Notes: a model not told the origin generated them from the sequence alone. Counted from the stretch's first letter, positions 1 through 6,539 are shown. The stretch: 8,241 bases of DNA from CAYFVU01 sp964346645 (GCA_964346645.1 CAYFVU010000131.1:1-8241); one strand, 5' to 3'. Made by a program: numbers and translations.

Positions 1-17
1 AAGTTTTTTGGGTGCCT

Positions 18-554
18 CTAAGAGTTGCCGAGAAAATAGGGGATATTCGGCACGGGACGCTGATTTCGGTAGGTAAACAGCAGCCGCAAGTTGACCATGC
101 GGAAATCGTACTCGATGTAGGTCCTGTTCCACTCGAGCTCGGTGCCGTTAAGGATGAGGTTATAGCGCCGATCGTGTGGCTCGGGATATCGCGGATCTGT
201 TCCTATCTGGACGATGCGGACGCTTCCGACAGCGATCGTTCTGATCTCCCCTTTTCCCTCACGTATCTGCACAAAGCCCACCCGCTCGAGCATCGACACC
301 GCCATCCGGGCATCGAATATGTTCAGCGTGAAGGGGACGGGGGCGGGGAGCATGCCGGAGCGCCTGCCGTTCTCCGTGCCGGCTTGTGCCGCGCCGCGCA
401 TAGGAAATGTGAGAGCGATGAGGAGGATAAGGATGAGTGCGAAGGCCCAGAGAAAACCTGAGGCAGTGGGAAAATGCGTTCGGCCGCATGTTGCGTCGAC
501 CATGCTGATGTGCGCAGCCTCACGGGTATCTGTTCTCTTTTTTATTCTCCTCAT
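18..554 (-). CDS. Small membrane-anchored or exported protein, unrecognised
   Basis: I do not recognise this 178-residue protein. The N-terminus is basic (MRRIKKRTDT). A hydrophobic segment at about residues 34-50 (FLWAFALILILLIALTF) is followed by AAQA-G, which could be a signal-peptidase site near residue 58 or the outer edge of a membrane anchor. The remaining roughly 120 residues are polar with short alternating hydrophobic stretches (IRTIAVGSVRIVQIG, YIEYDFRMVNLRLLF), suggesting a small beta-rich envelope domain. The start is uncertain. The frame is open to 716, but codons upstream of 554 are AT-rich and not coding-like. ATG at 554 lies about 7 nt after a good -10 hexamer (TATAAA, 567-562 on the minus strand) and has no properly spaced Shine-Dalgarno. 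ATG at 503 is an alternative that keeps the hydrophobic segment. It is divergent from the broken sensor gene at 664. Confidence 0.6.
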   Translation of the reverse strand: MRRIKKRTDTREAAHISMVDATCGRTHFPTASGFLWAFALILILLIALTFPMRGAAQAGTENGRRSGMLPAPVPFTLNIFDARMAVSMLERVGFVQIREGKGEIRTIAVGSVRIVQIGTDPRYPEPHDRRYNLILNGTELEWNRTYIEYDFRMVNLRLLFTYRNQRPVPNIPYFLGNS

Positions 555-602
555 CCTGTTTTTTATATCGACACCGGTACCCGATGCTTGAGTCGACTCG
601 AT

Positions 603-631
603 TTGCACACCGATGTTCGATTCATTAGAAT
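603..631 (+). promoter_or_regulatory. Sigma-70-type promoter for the gene at 664
   Basis: TTGCAC (603-608) and TAGAAT (626-631) are separated by exactly 17 nt, close to the TTGACA/TATAAT consensus. Transcription would start near 638. A GAGG Shine-Dalgarno at 655-658 is 5 nt from the ATG at 664. The promoter still looks intact although the gene it serves is broken. Confidence 0.6.
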
Positions 632-663
632 GGAGAGAAATGTAAGAAAATTGTGAGGTTTTC

Positions 664-1387
664 ATGGATCGATTCGTACATAGAACACGCAGGGCGGCAT
701 CGGTGGTTTTTCTCATTGCGGCATTCGCCCTATTCGCTCATGTGCACACCGCTCTCTTTGCGCAGGAGGGCTCCGACAGTCCAGGAGCCGAGAATGCGGA
801 AACCGGAGAGGCGGCCGGGGCGGAAACCGGAGCGGTAGCCGGCACCTGGAATGACCCGGTCCGCGTGGCGGTGCTGAACAACTTTCCTCCTTTCTCCTTC
901 GACGTCCGCGGCAAGATCATGGGCTTTACCATCGACTATCTGAAACTCTTAGAGGAGAAGATCGGCGTGCCGCTGAAGATGATCCCCGGCACCTGGGAGG
1001 ACAATCTGAGGAAATTCAAGCGGGGAGATGTCGATCTGATCACCGCCATATCGTACACCGAGGACCGCACGGCTTTTACCCACTACAGCAAGCCGTACTA
1101 CTTGATTCCCACCGTCGTCTATATTCGGGAGGAGAGCTTCTCCTACGAAGGGGTGGAGGATCTCTTCGGAAAGACCGTCGGCCCTTCGGGGTGCGGAGAA
1201 ATTGGCCGAGGCGATCAGAGGAGACATAGAGGAGCACGCCTTTCCCGTCGACCGGAAGATTACGGTGAGTGTGGGCGTGGCCGAGTGCGACAAGAATCAT
1301 GACGTGGAGGAGCTCATCCGCAGAGCCGACAGCTATCTCTATGAGGCGAAGGAAGAGGGGAAGAACAGGGTGGTTTCAGGGAGATGA
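664..1387 (+). pseudogene. Broken solute-binding/GGDEF diguanylate cyclase gene (internal deletion plus frameshift)
   Basis: The 5' part encodes a basic, hydrophobic signal peptide (residues 1 to about 33), an Ala/Gly/Glu-rich linker, then the first lobe of a bacterial family-3 periplasmic solute-binding domain (VRVAVLNNFPPFSFD, GFTIDYLKLLEEKIG, DLITAISYTEDR, YSKPYYLIPTVVY) up to FGKTVG near 1180. From about 1190, in a different frame, the sequence is the C-terminal end of a GGDEF domain (AEKLAEAIRGDIEEHAF, KITVSVGVAE, LIRRADSYLYEAKEEGKNRV), ending at TGA 1385-1387. The rest of the binding domain, any transmembrane helix and the GG(D/E)EF signature half are missing. In the family this architecture would sense a periplasmic ligand and make cyclic-di-GMP. 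Here neither activity is expected. Reading the upstream frame through the junction gives about 40 unrelated, Arg/Gly-rich residues. Confidence 0.85.
796..843 (+). repeat. Two-copy 24-bp tandem repeat in the sensor linker
   Basis: GCGGAAACCGGAG occurs at 796-808 and again at 820-832. The 24-bp units match at about 20 of 24 positions. They keep the reading frame and encode AETGEAAG followed by AETGAVAG, which lengthens the flexible linker between signal peptide and binding domain. This looks like slippage duplication. Confidence 0.7.
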
Positions 1388-1494
1388 GCGCAAGTGCGCG
1401 CTGCTTGCCATCTTAGACATCCGTTATCAACGATCGGGATCGAGCGACAAGAGGACGTTATGGCCGGAGCTCTTGTTCTTAATTACAGTTGTGC

Positions 1495-2610
1495 TCAGCT
1501 GATCCGGCAATCCGGCTGGGGACGGCCGGGCTTGGTCATTACCACCTGCCAGAGCTGGTTGCGGCGGCTGCGGAAACCCGCAGCGGCGGTCAAAAGATAG
1601 AAGCGCCACATGCGGTAGAAGCGCTCGCTGTAGTCCTTCTTCAGTTCGGGCCACGCCTCTTCGAAGTTGCGGTGCCAGGCGAGCAGGGTGCGGTCGTAGT
1701 CGGGGCCGAAGTTGTGCCAGTCCTCCATCACGAAGAGCCCCTCCATCGCCCGTCCGAGATAGGCGATAGAGGGGAGCATGCCGTTCGGGAAGATATACTT
1801 GTCCGTCCAGGCGTCGATGCTCGTGGTGGTCTGATTAGCGCCGATGGTGTGGAAGAAGGCGATGCCGTCGTCCTTGAGCGTGCGGTTCACCGTTTCCATG
1901 TAGGTGCGGTAGTTCTTCCATCCGACGTGTTCCATGACGCCTATGGAGATCACCCGGTCGTACGTGCCCTCCGCATCGCGGTAGTCCTGCAGCTTGATCT
2001 CCACAGGTAATCCCTTGGCCAACTTGTTACCGAGCTCGACCTGGTCCTGCGAGACCGTCAGCCCGGTGACTCGGGCACCGTATTTCTCCGCAGCAAGCTT
2101 GGCAAAAGAGCCCCATCCGCAGCCTATGTCCAGGACGGTCATTCCCTCTTCGAGGCCGATCTTCCGGCAGACCAGGTCCAGCTTGGCCTCCTGCGCCTCG
2201 TCGAGGGTCTCTGCGTTTCGCCAGTAGCCGCAGGTGTAGACCATCCGGCTGTCGAGCATCCGCTCGTACAGCTCGTTACCGACATCGTAGTGCTGTCTGC
2301 CTACCTGGTATGCCCGGCCGCGTTTCTGCCTGTTGAAGAGCCTTGCCCGGAGCGAATAGAGCATGATTCTGAGACTGCGGCCCGCCTCCTTCTCGAGATC
2401 GGCGAGAAGAATGCGGGTAAAGCACTCGTCGAGTGCCTCGCAGTCCCACCAGCCGTCCATGTAAGACTCTCCCAGACCGAGCATACCCTCGGCGAGGGCT
2501 CTGTCGAAAAACTTCGGATTGTGTACCTGAATGTCGAAGGGGCGATTCCCGTTAATCTTCACTCCGGCTCTGTCGAGGAGCCTCTGTACCGCCTGTTCTG
2601 CTCCGGCCAT
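1495..2610 (-). CDS. cfa: Cyclopropane-fatty-acyl-phospholipid synthase
   Basis: This 371-residue protein is close in length and pattern to E. coli Cfa (382 aa). It transfers a methylene group from SAM to the double bond of unsaturated acyl chains in membrane phospholipids, acting at the inner face of the membrane. An N-terminal substrate-binding region carries LGLGESYMDGWWDC (44-57) and HYDVGNELYERML (107-119). The Rossmann methyltransferase domain has the SAM motif VLDIGCGWGSF (159-169) and LQDYRD (207-212). Residues matching the E. coli bicarbonate/active site are present: Cys127, Glu227, His254 and Tyr305, with MEDWHNFGPDYD at 295-306. GAGAGGTG at 2625-2618 is a good Shine-Dalgarno 7 nt from the ATG. 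It lies 109 nt downstream of mtnP on the same strand, but a promoter in the gap suggests it can be expressed alone. It converges on the broken sensor gene. Confidence 0.97.
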   Translation of the reverse strand: MAGAEQAVQRLLDRAGVKINGNRPFDIQVHNPKFFDRALAEGMLGLGESYMDGWWDCEALDECFTRILLADLEKEAGRSLRIMLYSLRARLFNRQKRGRAYQVGRQHYDVGNELYERMLDSRMVYTCGYWRNAETLDEAQEAKLDLVCRKIGLEEGMTVLDIGCGWGSFAKLAAEKYGARVTGLTVSQDQVELGNKLAKGLPVEIKLQDYRDAEGTYDRVISIGVMEHVGWKNYRTYMETVNRTLKDDGIAFFHTIGANQTTTSIDAWTDKYIFPNGMLPSIAYLGRAMEGLFVMEDWHNFGPDYDRTLLAWHRNFEEAWPELKKDYSERFYRMWRFYLLTAAAGFRSRRNQLWQVVMTKPGRPQPDCRIS

Positions 2611-2651
2611 GTAGTTTCACCTCTCGTACATTAGTGGTTCTTCTTTTGTTC

Positions 2652-2680
2652 ACTATAAACCCGAATGGCATCGTCGACAA
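2652..2680 (-). promoter_or_regulatory. Sigma-70-type promoter for cfa
   Basis: On the minus strand, TTGTCG (2680-2675) and TATAGT (2657-2652) are separated by 17 nt. The predicted start near 2645 leaves a leader of about 35 nt before the cfa ATG. No stationary-phase sigma signature is obvious. Confidence 0.6.
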
Positions 2681-2719
2681 GAATCTGCACATACGATGCG
2701 TTGGAGCCGTATATAGATG

Positions 2720-3589
2720 CTACAGGCGGGACCAGTACTTGTGATAGAAGAGGTCCAGTCTGCGCCGCGTCTCCAGCGGTAGGTGATCGGGATCGGTGAG
2801 AATGGAGGTTGCGGCGGCTTGGTGTGCATCAGTCTCTCGGTCCTCGTCTACTCGCTCTATGATTTTCGGCAGATAGCGCATGAAGTCCTGCGTGTTGTTC
2901 TTGATGTTCTCCAGCACAACATCGTAATTCGCAGGGCCGTCGTCCTGGAGCCACGCGTCGTAGTCCGTGGAGGTGGCCACCATCACGTAGGAGATCTCGG
3001 CCTCTCGGGCGAGCATCGCCTCGGGTACCACGGACTGGCCGACAACACCTCCGCCCCATTCGTGGTAGAGCTTGCTTTCCGCACGAGTCGAGAACATCGG
3101 TCCCTCGATCGAAACATAGGTCTCGTTCCGGTGCACGCGGTGGCCCTCATCCTTGATTACCGAATGGAGGATACCATTCAAGTAGCTGCAGAAGGGGTCT
3201 GAGAAGTAGAGATGAGCGCTGATCCCCTCCCCGAAGAATGTGCAGGTTCGTGTTTTGGTCTTGTCGATGATTTGATCGGGCAGCACGAAGTCGCGGGGAG
3301 CGATCTCCTGCTTGAGGCTTCCTACGACGGAAGTGGCGATGATGAAGCGCACGCCGATGTACTTCAACGCGTATATGTTCGCCCGATAGGGGACCTCGGA
3401 TGGTAGCAGCGTGTGGCCCTGACCGTGGCGAGGCAGAAAGGCGACATTCTTCCCGTTGATCCTTACTATAGTGATCTCGTCGGCGGGGACACCGAATGGA
3501 GTCGTGATCGTGATACGATCGACGACCTCAGCTCCTTTCAACCCGTAGATACCCGATCCGCCGATAACCGCAATCTTTGCATTTGTCAT
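2720..3589 (-). CDS. mtnP: S-methyl-5'-thioadenosine phosphorylase
   Basis: A 289-residue member of the purine nucleoside phosphorylase/MTAP family. It cleaves methylthioadenosine, left by polyamine synthesis and other SAM reactions, with phosphate to adenine and 5-methylthioribose-1-phosphate in the cytoplasm. Visible motifs in order: phosphate loop IGGSGIYG (9-16), PFG(V)P, LPRHGQGHT (52-60), ATSVVGSL (85-92), IEGPMFSTRAES (161-172), VVPEAMLAREAEISY (187-201) and ATSTDYDAW (205-213). The two Asp of TDYD favour a 6-aminopurine over a 6-oxopurine. The segment before VPE reads GQSVVPE, where human MTAP has NMTTVPE, so the ribose-contacting Met is a Gln. The C-terminus carries a charged extension (about 245-289) beyond the human enzyme. 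TTAGGAG lies about 6 nt from the ATG. It is divergent from the acyl-CoA synthetase. Confidence 0.93.
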   Translation of the reverse strand: MTNAKIAVIGGSGIYGLKGAEVVDRITITTPFGVPADEITIVRINGKNVAFLPRHGQGHTLLPSEVPYRANIYALKYIGVRFIIATSVVGSLKQEIAPRDFVLPDQIIDKTKTRTCTFFGEGISAHLYFSDPFCSYLNGILHSVIKDEGHRVHRNETYVSIEGPMFSTRAESKLYHEWGGGVVGQSVVPEAMLAREAEISYVMVATSTDYDAWLQDDGPANYDVVLENIKNNTQDFMRYLPKIIERVDEDRETDAHQAAATSILTDPDHLPLETRRRLDLFYHKYWSRL

Positions 3590-3624
3590 ATGGTACTCCT
3601 AAGTGCGAGGTTTCTCTATACTTT

Positions 3625-3652
3625 ATTGTAGCACGTTATCGAAAATGATAAA
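3625..3652 (-). promoter_or_regulatory. mtnP promoter (extended -10) with an inverted repeat
   Basis: On the minus strand TGCTACAAT (-10 at 3630-3625 with an extended TG) gives a start near 3618, about 30 nt before the mtnP ATG. The -35 region is weak (TTATCA at 15 nt or TTTATC at 16 nt spacing). An inverted repeat TTATC-N6-GATAA (3636-3640 and 3647-3651) sits between -35 and -10, where a repressor would bind. No cognate regulator is identifiable. Confidence 0.5.
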
Positions 3653-3684
3653 GTATTTTCTTTTTTTAACTTTTATTATCGGAT

Positions 3685-3788
3685 TTAAGCACTTTGTTTT
3701 TTGCGATTAGCTTGTACACCCATGTTATACGATGAGTGAGAAGCAGCGGCAAGGACACAAAAAAATACGGCTAATAGTATTTGCGCAT
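3685..3788 (-). other. Possible vestige of a signal-peptide reading frame
   Basis: In the 264-nt gap between mtnP and the acyl-CoA synthetase, the minus strand has GGAGG and ATG (3788-3786) giving MRKYY then a stop. The neighbouring frame reads ILLAVFFCVLAAASHSSYN and continues to TAA at 3687-3685. One frame change would make a small signal-peptide-like product. This may be chance in an AT-rich spacer. Otherwise the gap holds only the two divergent promoters. Confidence 0.2.
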
Positions 3789-3809
3789 TGCCTCCGGACG
3801 TGATAGGAT
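3781..3809 (+). promoter_or_regulatory. Candidate promoter for acyl-CoA synthetase (extended -10)
   Basis: TTGCGC (3781-3786) and TAGGAT (3804-3809) are spaced 17 nt, and TG one base ahead of the -10 makes an extended -10 element. Predicted start near 3816, giving a leader of about 38 nt. Confidence 0.4.
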
Positions 3810-3853
3810 GAGGAAATTTATTTCGGTCCGTGACCGACAAAAGGGGCGTACAT

Positions 3854-5767
3854 ATGGCGGATACGATACCAAAACTGCTGCAGGAGATGGCGGTGGGCCA
3901 TCCGGATGTGGCGGCACAGATGAGCAAGGACAAGGAGGGCGTGTTTCATCCGAGAAGCTACCGTGCACTCTACGACGAGGTGCAGAGTTTCGCCGCGGGT
4001 CTGCATAAGCTCGGGGTAAAGCGGGAGGATCACGTAGGACTCGTCTCTGAAAATCGCGCCGAGTGGTTCGTCTCCGATCTGGCCATACTTTCCCTCGGTG
4101 CCGCCGATGTGCCGCGCGGCAACGACAGCATGGCCCAGGAGCTCGCCTACATCCTCGGATTCTCCGAGTGTGCGCTGGTGATCGTGGAAAACCGGGCTCA
4201 ACTCGAGAAGGTCTACAGCGTCCGTGACCAGATTCCCACGCTCAAGAGGTTCCTCGTCCTCGACCCCGAATTCGATGGATCCGATATGGGGAGGCTCAAG
4301 GGCGGGGTAAAGGTCTCTACCTATGCAGAGGTAGTTGAGGCCGGTGCGGAGCTCCTCTCGAAGAAGCCGAACGCGATTGAAGATGAGATCGCACAGGGCG
4401 GTACGGAAGATGTGGCTACCATCATATTCACTTCGGGTACGACCGGCGAGCCGAAGGGAGTCGTTCTCAGCCACAGGAATTTCCTCCACCAGCTGCGCTG
4501 CATTCCGGATGTGGTGGATGTAAGTCCCGGGGACATCTGGATCTGCGTGCTGCCCGTCTGGCACTCCTTCGAGCGGATCGTACAGTACATCGCCCTCGGC
4601 AGTGCTTCGACCCTCGCCTATTCGAAGCCGATCGGACAGATCATGCTGGCCGACATGGCGGCGATCCGGCCTCGCTGGATGGCTTCGGTGCCTCGCATAT
4701 GGGAGGCGGTTCGGGCCGGCATCTACCGGAACGTGAAGCAGCATGGAGGGATCAAGCTCCTCATGTTCACCTTCTTCGTGGCCGTAGGTGGGGCCCACAA
4801 GCGGATGGCCGACAGGATCACCGGCCGGGCTCCGGAGTTCAAGAGAAGATCGCGTACTGCGGATATCGTCCTCAATGTACTGCCCTACCTCCTGATCTGG
4901 CCGCTTAAGATGCTCGGCAACGCCCTGGTGTTCGGTAAGATCAAGGCCAAGCTCGGCGGCAGATTCGTTGCCGGCATCTCCGGCGGGGGTGCGCTCCCGC
5001 CTTCGGTTGACTCCTTCTTCGGATCGGCCGGAATACTGTTGCTCGAGGGCTACGGCCTGACCGAAACCGCTCCGGTTCTCGCGGTCAGGAGTCAGTTCTG
5101 GCCGGTCCCCGGAACCGTCGGCAAGCTCCTTCGCGAGACCGAGTGTAAGATCGTCGGAGAGGACGGCTCCGCGCTGCCATTCGGCAGCATGGGCGAAGTG
5201 CATGTGCGGGGTCCTCAGGTCATGCACGGTTACTACAAGAAACCCGAGCTGACGGCGCAGGTGCTCAACAAAGATGGATGGTTCAATACCGGCGATCTCG
5301 GCATGTTGACGCGCAACGGCGAGCTGAAGATAACCGGTCGTGTGAAGGACACGATCGTCCTGCTCGGGGGCGAGAACATAGAGCCGCTCCCGATCGAACA
5401 GAAGATCACCGAGAGCGAATACATCGATACCGCGGTGGTAGTCGGACAGGACAAGAAGTTTCTCGCCGCGCTCATCATACCGAACTGCGATGCCTTAACG
5501 CGCTACGCAGGTGAGAACCACATTCCATACGATCAGATGAACGATCTGTTGGAGTCCGACGAAGTGAGGGAGCTGATAGATAGCGAGATCAACACCTATG
5601 TACACAGCAAGACCGGCTTCCGCCCATTCGAAATGGTCTACCGCTTTACCGTGTTGAAGGAGCCCTTTACAGTCGGCGAAGAGCTCTCGGCGAAGCAGGA
5701 GGTAAAGCGCCACGTCGTTGCCGAAAAGTACCGGAATGAGATCGAGCGGATGTTCCAGCAGTCCTGA
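3854..5767 (+). CDS. Long-chain acyl-CoA synthetase (AMP-forming)
   Basis: A 637-residue adenylate-forming enzyme that activates fatty acids to acyl-CoA through an acyl-AMP intermediate, probably at the inner membrane face. Motifs in order: P-loop IFTSGTTGEPKG (191-202), the LPVWHSFER region (233-241), a basic/hydrophobic insert (about 300-365, with LPYLLIWPLKMLGNAL) typical of the long-chain FadD15-like group, SGGGALP (376-382), GYGLTETAPV (399-408), GWFNTGDLG (475-483) and ITGRVKDTIVLLGGENIEP (493-511). The C-terminal catalytic-lysine region reads LSAKQEVKR (611-619) rather than the common TPTLKxKR. The frame is open from a GTG at 3830, but ATG 3854 is preferred because AAGGGG at 3841-3846 is 7 nt upstream. 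It is divergent from mtnP. Together with cfa it suggests membrane-lipid turnover or exogenous fatty-acid use, although the genes are separately transcribed. Confidence 0.93.
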   Translation: MADTIPKLLQEMAVGHPDVAAQMSKDKEGVFHPRSYRALYDEVQSFAAGLHKLGVKREDHVGLVSENRAEWFVSDLAILSLGAADVPRGNDSMAQELAYILGFSECALVIVENRAQLEKVYSVRDQIPTLKRFLVLDPEFDGSDMGRLKGGVKVSTYAEVVEAGAELLSKKPNAIEDEIAQGGTEDVATIIFTSGTTGEPKGVVLSHRNFLHQLRCIPDVVDVSPGDIWICVLPVWHSFERIVQYIALGSASTLAYSKPIGQIMLADMAAIRPRWMASVPRIWEAVRAGIYRNVKQHGGIKLLMFTFFVAVGGAHKRMADRITGRAPEFKRRSRTADIVLNVLPYLLIWPLKMLGNALVFGKIKAKLGGRFVAGISGGGALPPSVDSFFGSAGILLLEGYGLTETAPVLAVRSQFWPVPGTVGKLLRETECKIVGEDGSALPFGSMGEVHVRGPQVMHGYYKKPELTAQVLNKDGWFNTGDLGMLTRNGELKITGRVKDTIVLLGGENIEPLPIEQKITESEYIDTAVVVGQDKKFLAALIIPNCDALTRYAGENHIPYDQMNDLLESDEVRELIDSEINTYVHSKTGFRPFEMVYRFTVLKEPFTVGEELSAKQEVKRHVVAEKYRNEIERMFQQS

Positions 5768-5781
5768 GGATCAGCTCCTCA
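5765..5781. terminator. Hairpin over the acyl-CoA synthetase stop codon
   Basis: TGAGGA-TCAGC-TCCTCA forms a perfect 6-bp stem with a 5-nt loop. It contains the stop codon of the synthetase and, in its loop, the stop of the minus-strand remnant. There is no T-run after it, so intrinsic termination is doubtful. Confidence 0.25.
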
Positions 5782-5872
5782 AGTGACTGTTCAGGAAGCT
5801 CCAGTCCGGATCCTCGATTTTTCCATGGCCATCCCGGGGTATCACTCCGAAGCCCTCCGTCGCTCTGCGGGC
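5771..5872 (-). pseudogene. C-terminal remnant of an unrecognised minus-strand gene
   Basis: A minus-strand frame of 33 codons ends in TGA at 5773-5771, 4 bp beyond the synthetase stop. It reads EGFGVIPRDGHGKIED then PDWSFLNSHLRS. This looks like a real protein C-terminus in composition and codon choice (GGC TTC GGA GTG, GAT CCG GAC TGG). No start codon is available: the frame is closed by TGA at 5875-5873. I cannot name the family. An alpha/beta-hydrolase-like tail with a GHG histidine is only a guess. Confidence 0.4.
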
Positions 5873-5882
5873 TCATGAGCAG

Positions 5883-6032
5883 ATGGTGGAGGAGTGGCCC
5901 GTCCGCATTGCCCCGGAGAAGGTGCGGGAGTTGGAGGCGGTTTCTCTGTCGCAGGCGAGGGAATTCCGGTTTTTCTCGGTCATGGGCGAAAGTGCGGGTA
6001 CTTTTTTTCCGAAAAAGAAAGTAGTAGAGTGA
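5883..6032 (+). pseudogene. C-terminal remnant or small ORF ahead of the beta-barrel gene
   Basis: A 49-residue plus-strand frame starts at ATG 5883 and reads MVEEWPVRIAPEKVRELEAV, then SLSQAREFRFFSVMGESAGT, then FFPKKKVVE, stopping at TGA 6030-6032. Codon use is strongly coding-like (runs of GNN codons, GAG/GTG/CGG). There is no Shine-Dalgarno, and the open frame continues upstream to 5787 with unrelated, proline- and serine-rich residues. I therefore read it as the 3' end of a gene whose front was lost near 5870-5885. It is 27 nt upstream of the beta-barrel start. The product is not recognised, and a genuine small protein is possible. Confidence 0.4.
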
Positions 6033-6048
6033 GAAACAGCGATAAAAC

Positions 6049-6055
6049 AGGAGGT
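6049..6055 (+). promoter_or_regulatory. Strong Shine-Dalgarno for the beta-barrel gene
   Basis: AGGAGGT is a near-perfect anti-16S match with 5 nt between GGAGG and the ATG at 6060, the strongest ribosome binding site in the window. It fixes the start and predicts high expression. An A/T-rich hairpin (CTTTTT-TTCCG-AAAAAG, 6001-6017) lies just upstream. Confidence 0.75.
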
Positions 6056-6059
6056 ACTC

Positions 6060-6539
6060 ATGCATATTCTTAAGCCGAAACGTGTACTGCTCATATCCCT
6101 TCTCCTATTTGCGGTTCTGTCGGTAGCGGCGGCCTATCCTGCCGGAGGTTCCCGGCTCGGTGTGGCCACCGGATACCACAACTGGGTTTTGATCTACCGG
6201 CCTGGAAACTGGGATTTCAAGGGCGGTTACGACTTTACCAAGGGTAACGAGTTTGTTTACCTCAGTGGAGACTACCGCTTCGTGAACCAGTATCCGATTG
6301 CCGGTCCTCTGCACTTCTCCCTAGGGGCCGGAGGTTATGTCCAAATCATGTTCGGAGATGATGCGGACAGCGATCTGGTCGGCGGCATTCATACTCCCGT
6401 AGGTTTGAGCCTGATCTTCCTTGATAATTTCTTCGAGCTTTTCGTGGAGGCGGCCCCGGAGCTCGATCTGTATCCGAAACCGGCATTCTCCGCAGAGAAT
6501 ATTCAGTTGTGGGTGGGGATAACACTCGCAATCGAATAG
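6060..6539 (+). CDS. Exported outer-membrane beta-barrel protein, BAPKO_0422/DUF3996-like
   Basis: A 159-residue protein with a clear signal peptide: basic MHILKPKR, hydrophobic core VLLISLLLFAVLSVAA, cleavage near AAA-YP (25/26). The mature part alternates short beta strands and turns: GVATGYHNWVLIYRPGN, YVYL-type strands with a DYRF turn, LHFSLGAGGYVQIMFGDD, GGIHTPVGLSLIFLDNFFELFVEAAPELDLYP (119-140 region) and the closing strand IQLWVGITLAI. The pattern 'VGGIHTPVGLSLIFLDN..ELFVEAAPELDLYP' resembles the small barrel family known from Borrelia (BAPKO_0422/DUF3996), recognised from memory only. Its likely role is outer-membrane structure or a small pore; no substrate can be inferred. The C-terminus is Glu, not the aromatic residue typical of proteobacterial barrels. 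Strong ribosome binding site; followed after 120 nt by the EamA exporter. Confidence 0.7.
   Translation: MHILKPKRVLLISLLLFAVLSVAAAYPAGGSRLGVATGYHNWVLIYRPGNWDFKGGYDFTKGNEFVYLSGDYRFVNQYPIAGPLHFSLGAGGYVQIMFGDDADSDLVGGIHTPVGLSLIFLDNFFELFVEAAPELDLYPKPAFSAENIQLWVGITLAIE

Noticed and set aside
1388..1442. Small palindromes GCGCAAGTGCGC and CGATCggGATCG between the broken sensor gene and cfa
   Set aside because: Stems of 4-5 bp with no T-run on either strand; not convincing terminators or operators in this 107-nt gap.
1489..2010. 173-codon plus-strand frame inside cfa
   Set aside because: Shadow of the well-supported cfa gene; no ribosome binding site or domain.
3818..5227. 469-codon open frame antisense to the acyl-CoA synthetase
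   Set aside because: It mirrors the codon structure of a strong gene on the other strand, is His/Arg/Asp-rich with no recognisable domain, and has no ribosome binding site. It is a shadow frame.
5765..5781. Hairpin at the synthetase stop as a proven bidirectional terminator
   Set aside because: The stem is perfect but short (6 bp) and no U-tract follows on either strand, so it is listed only as a weak candidate.
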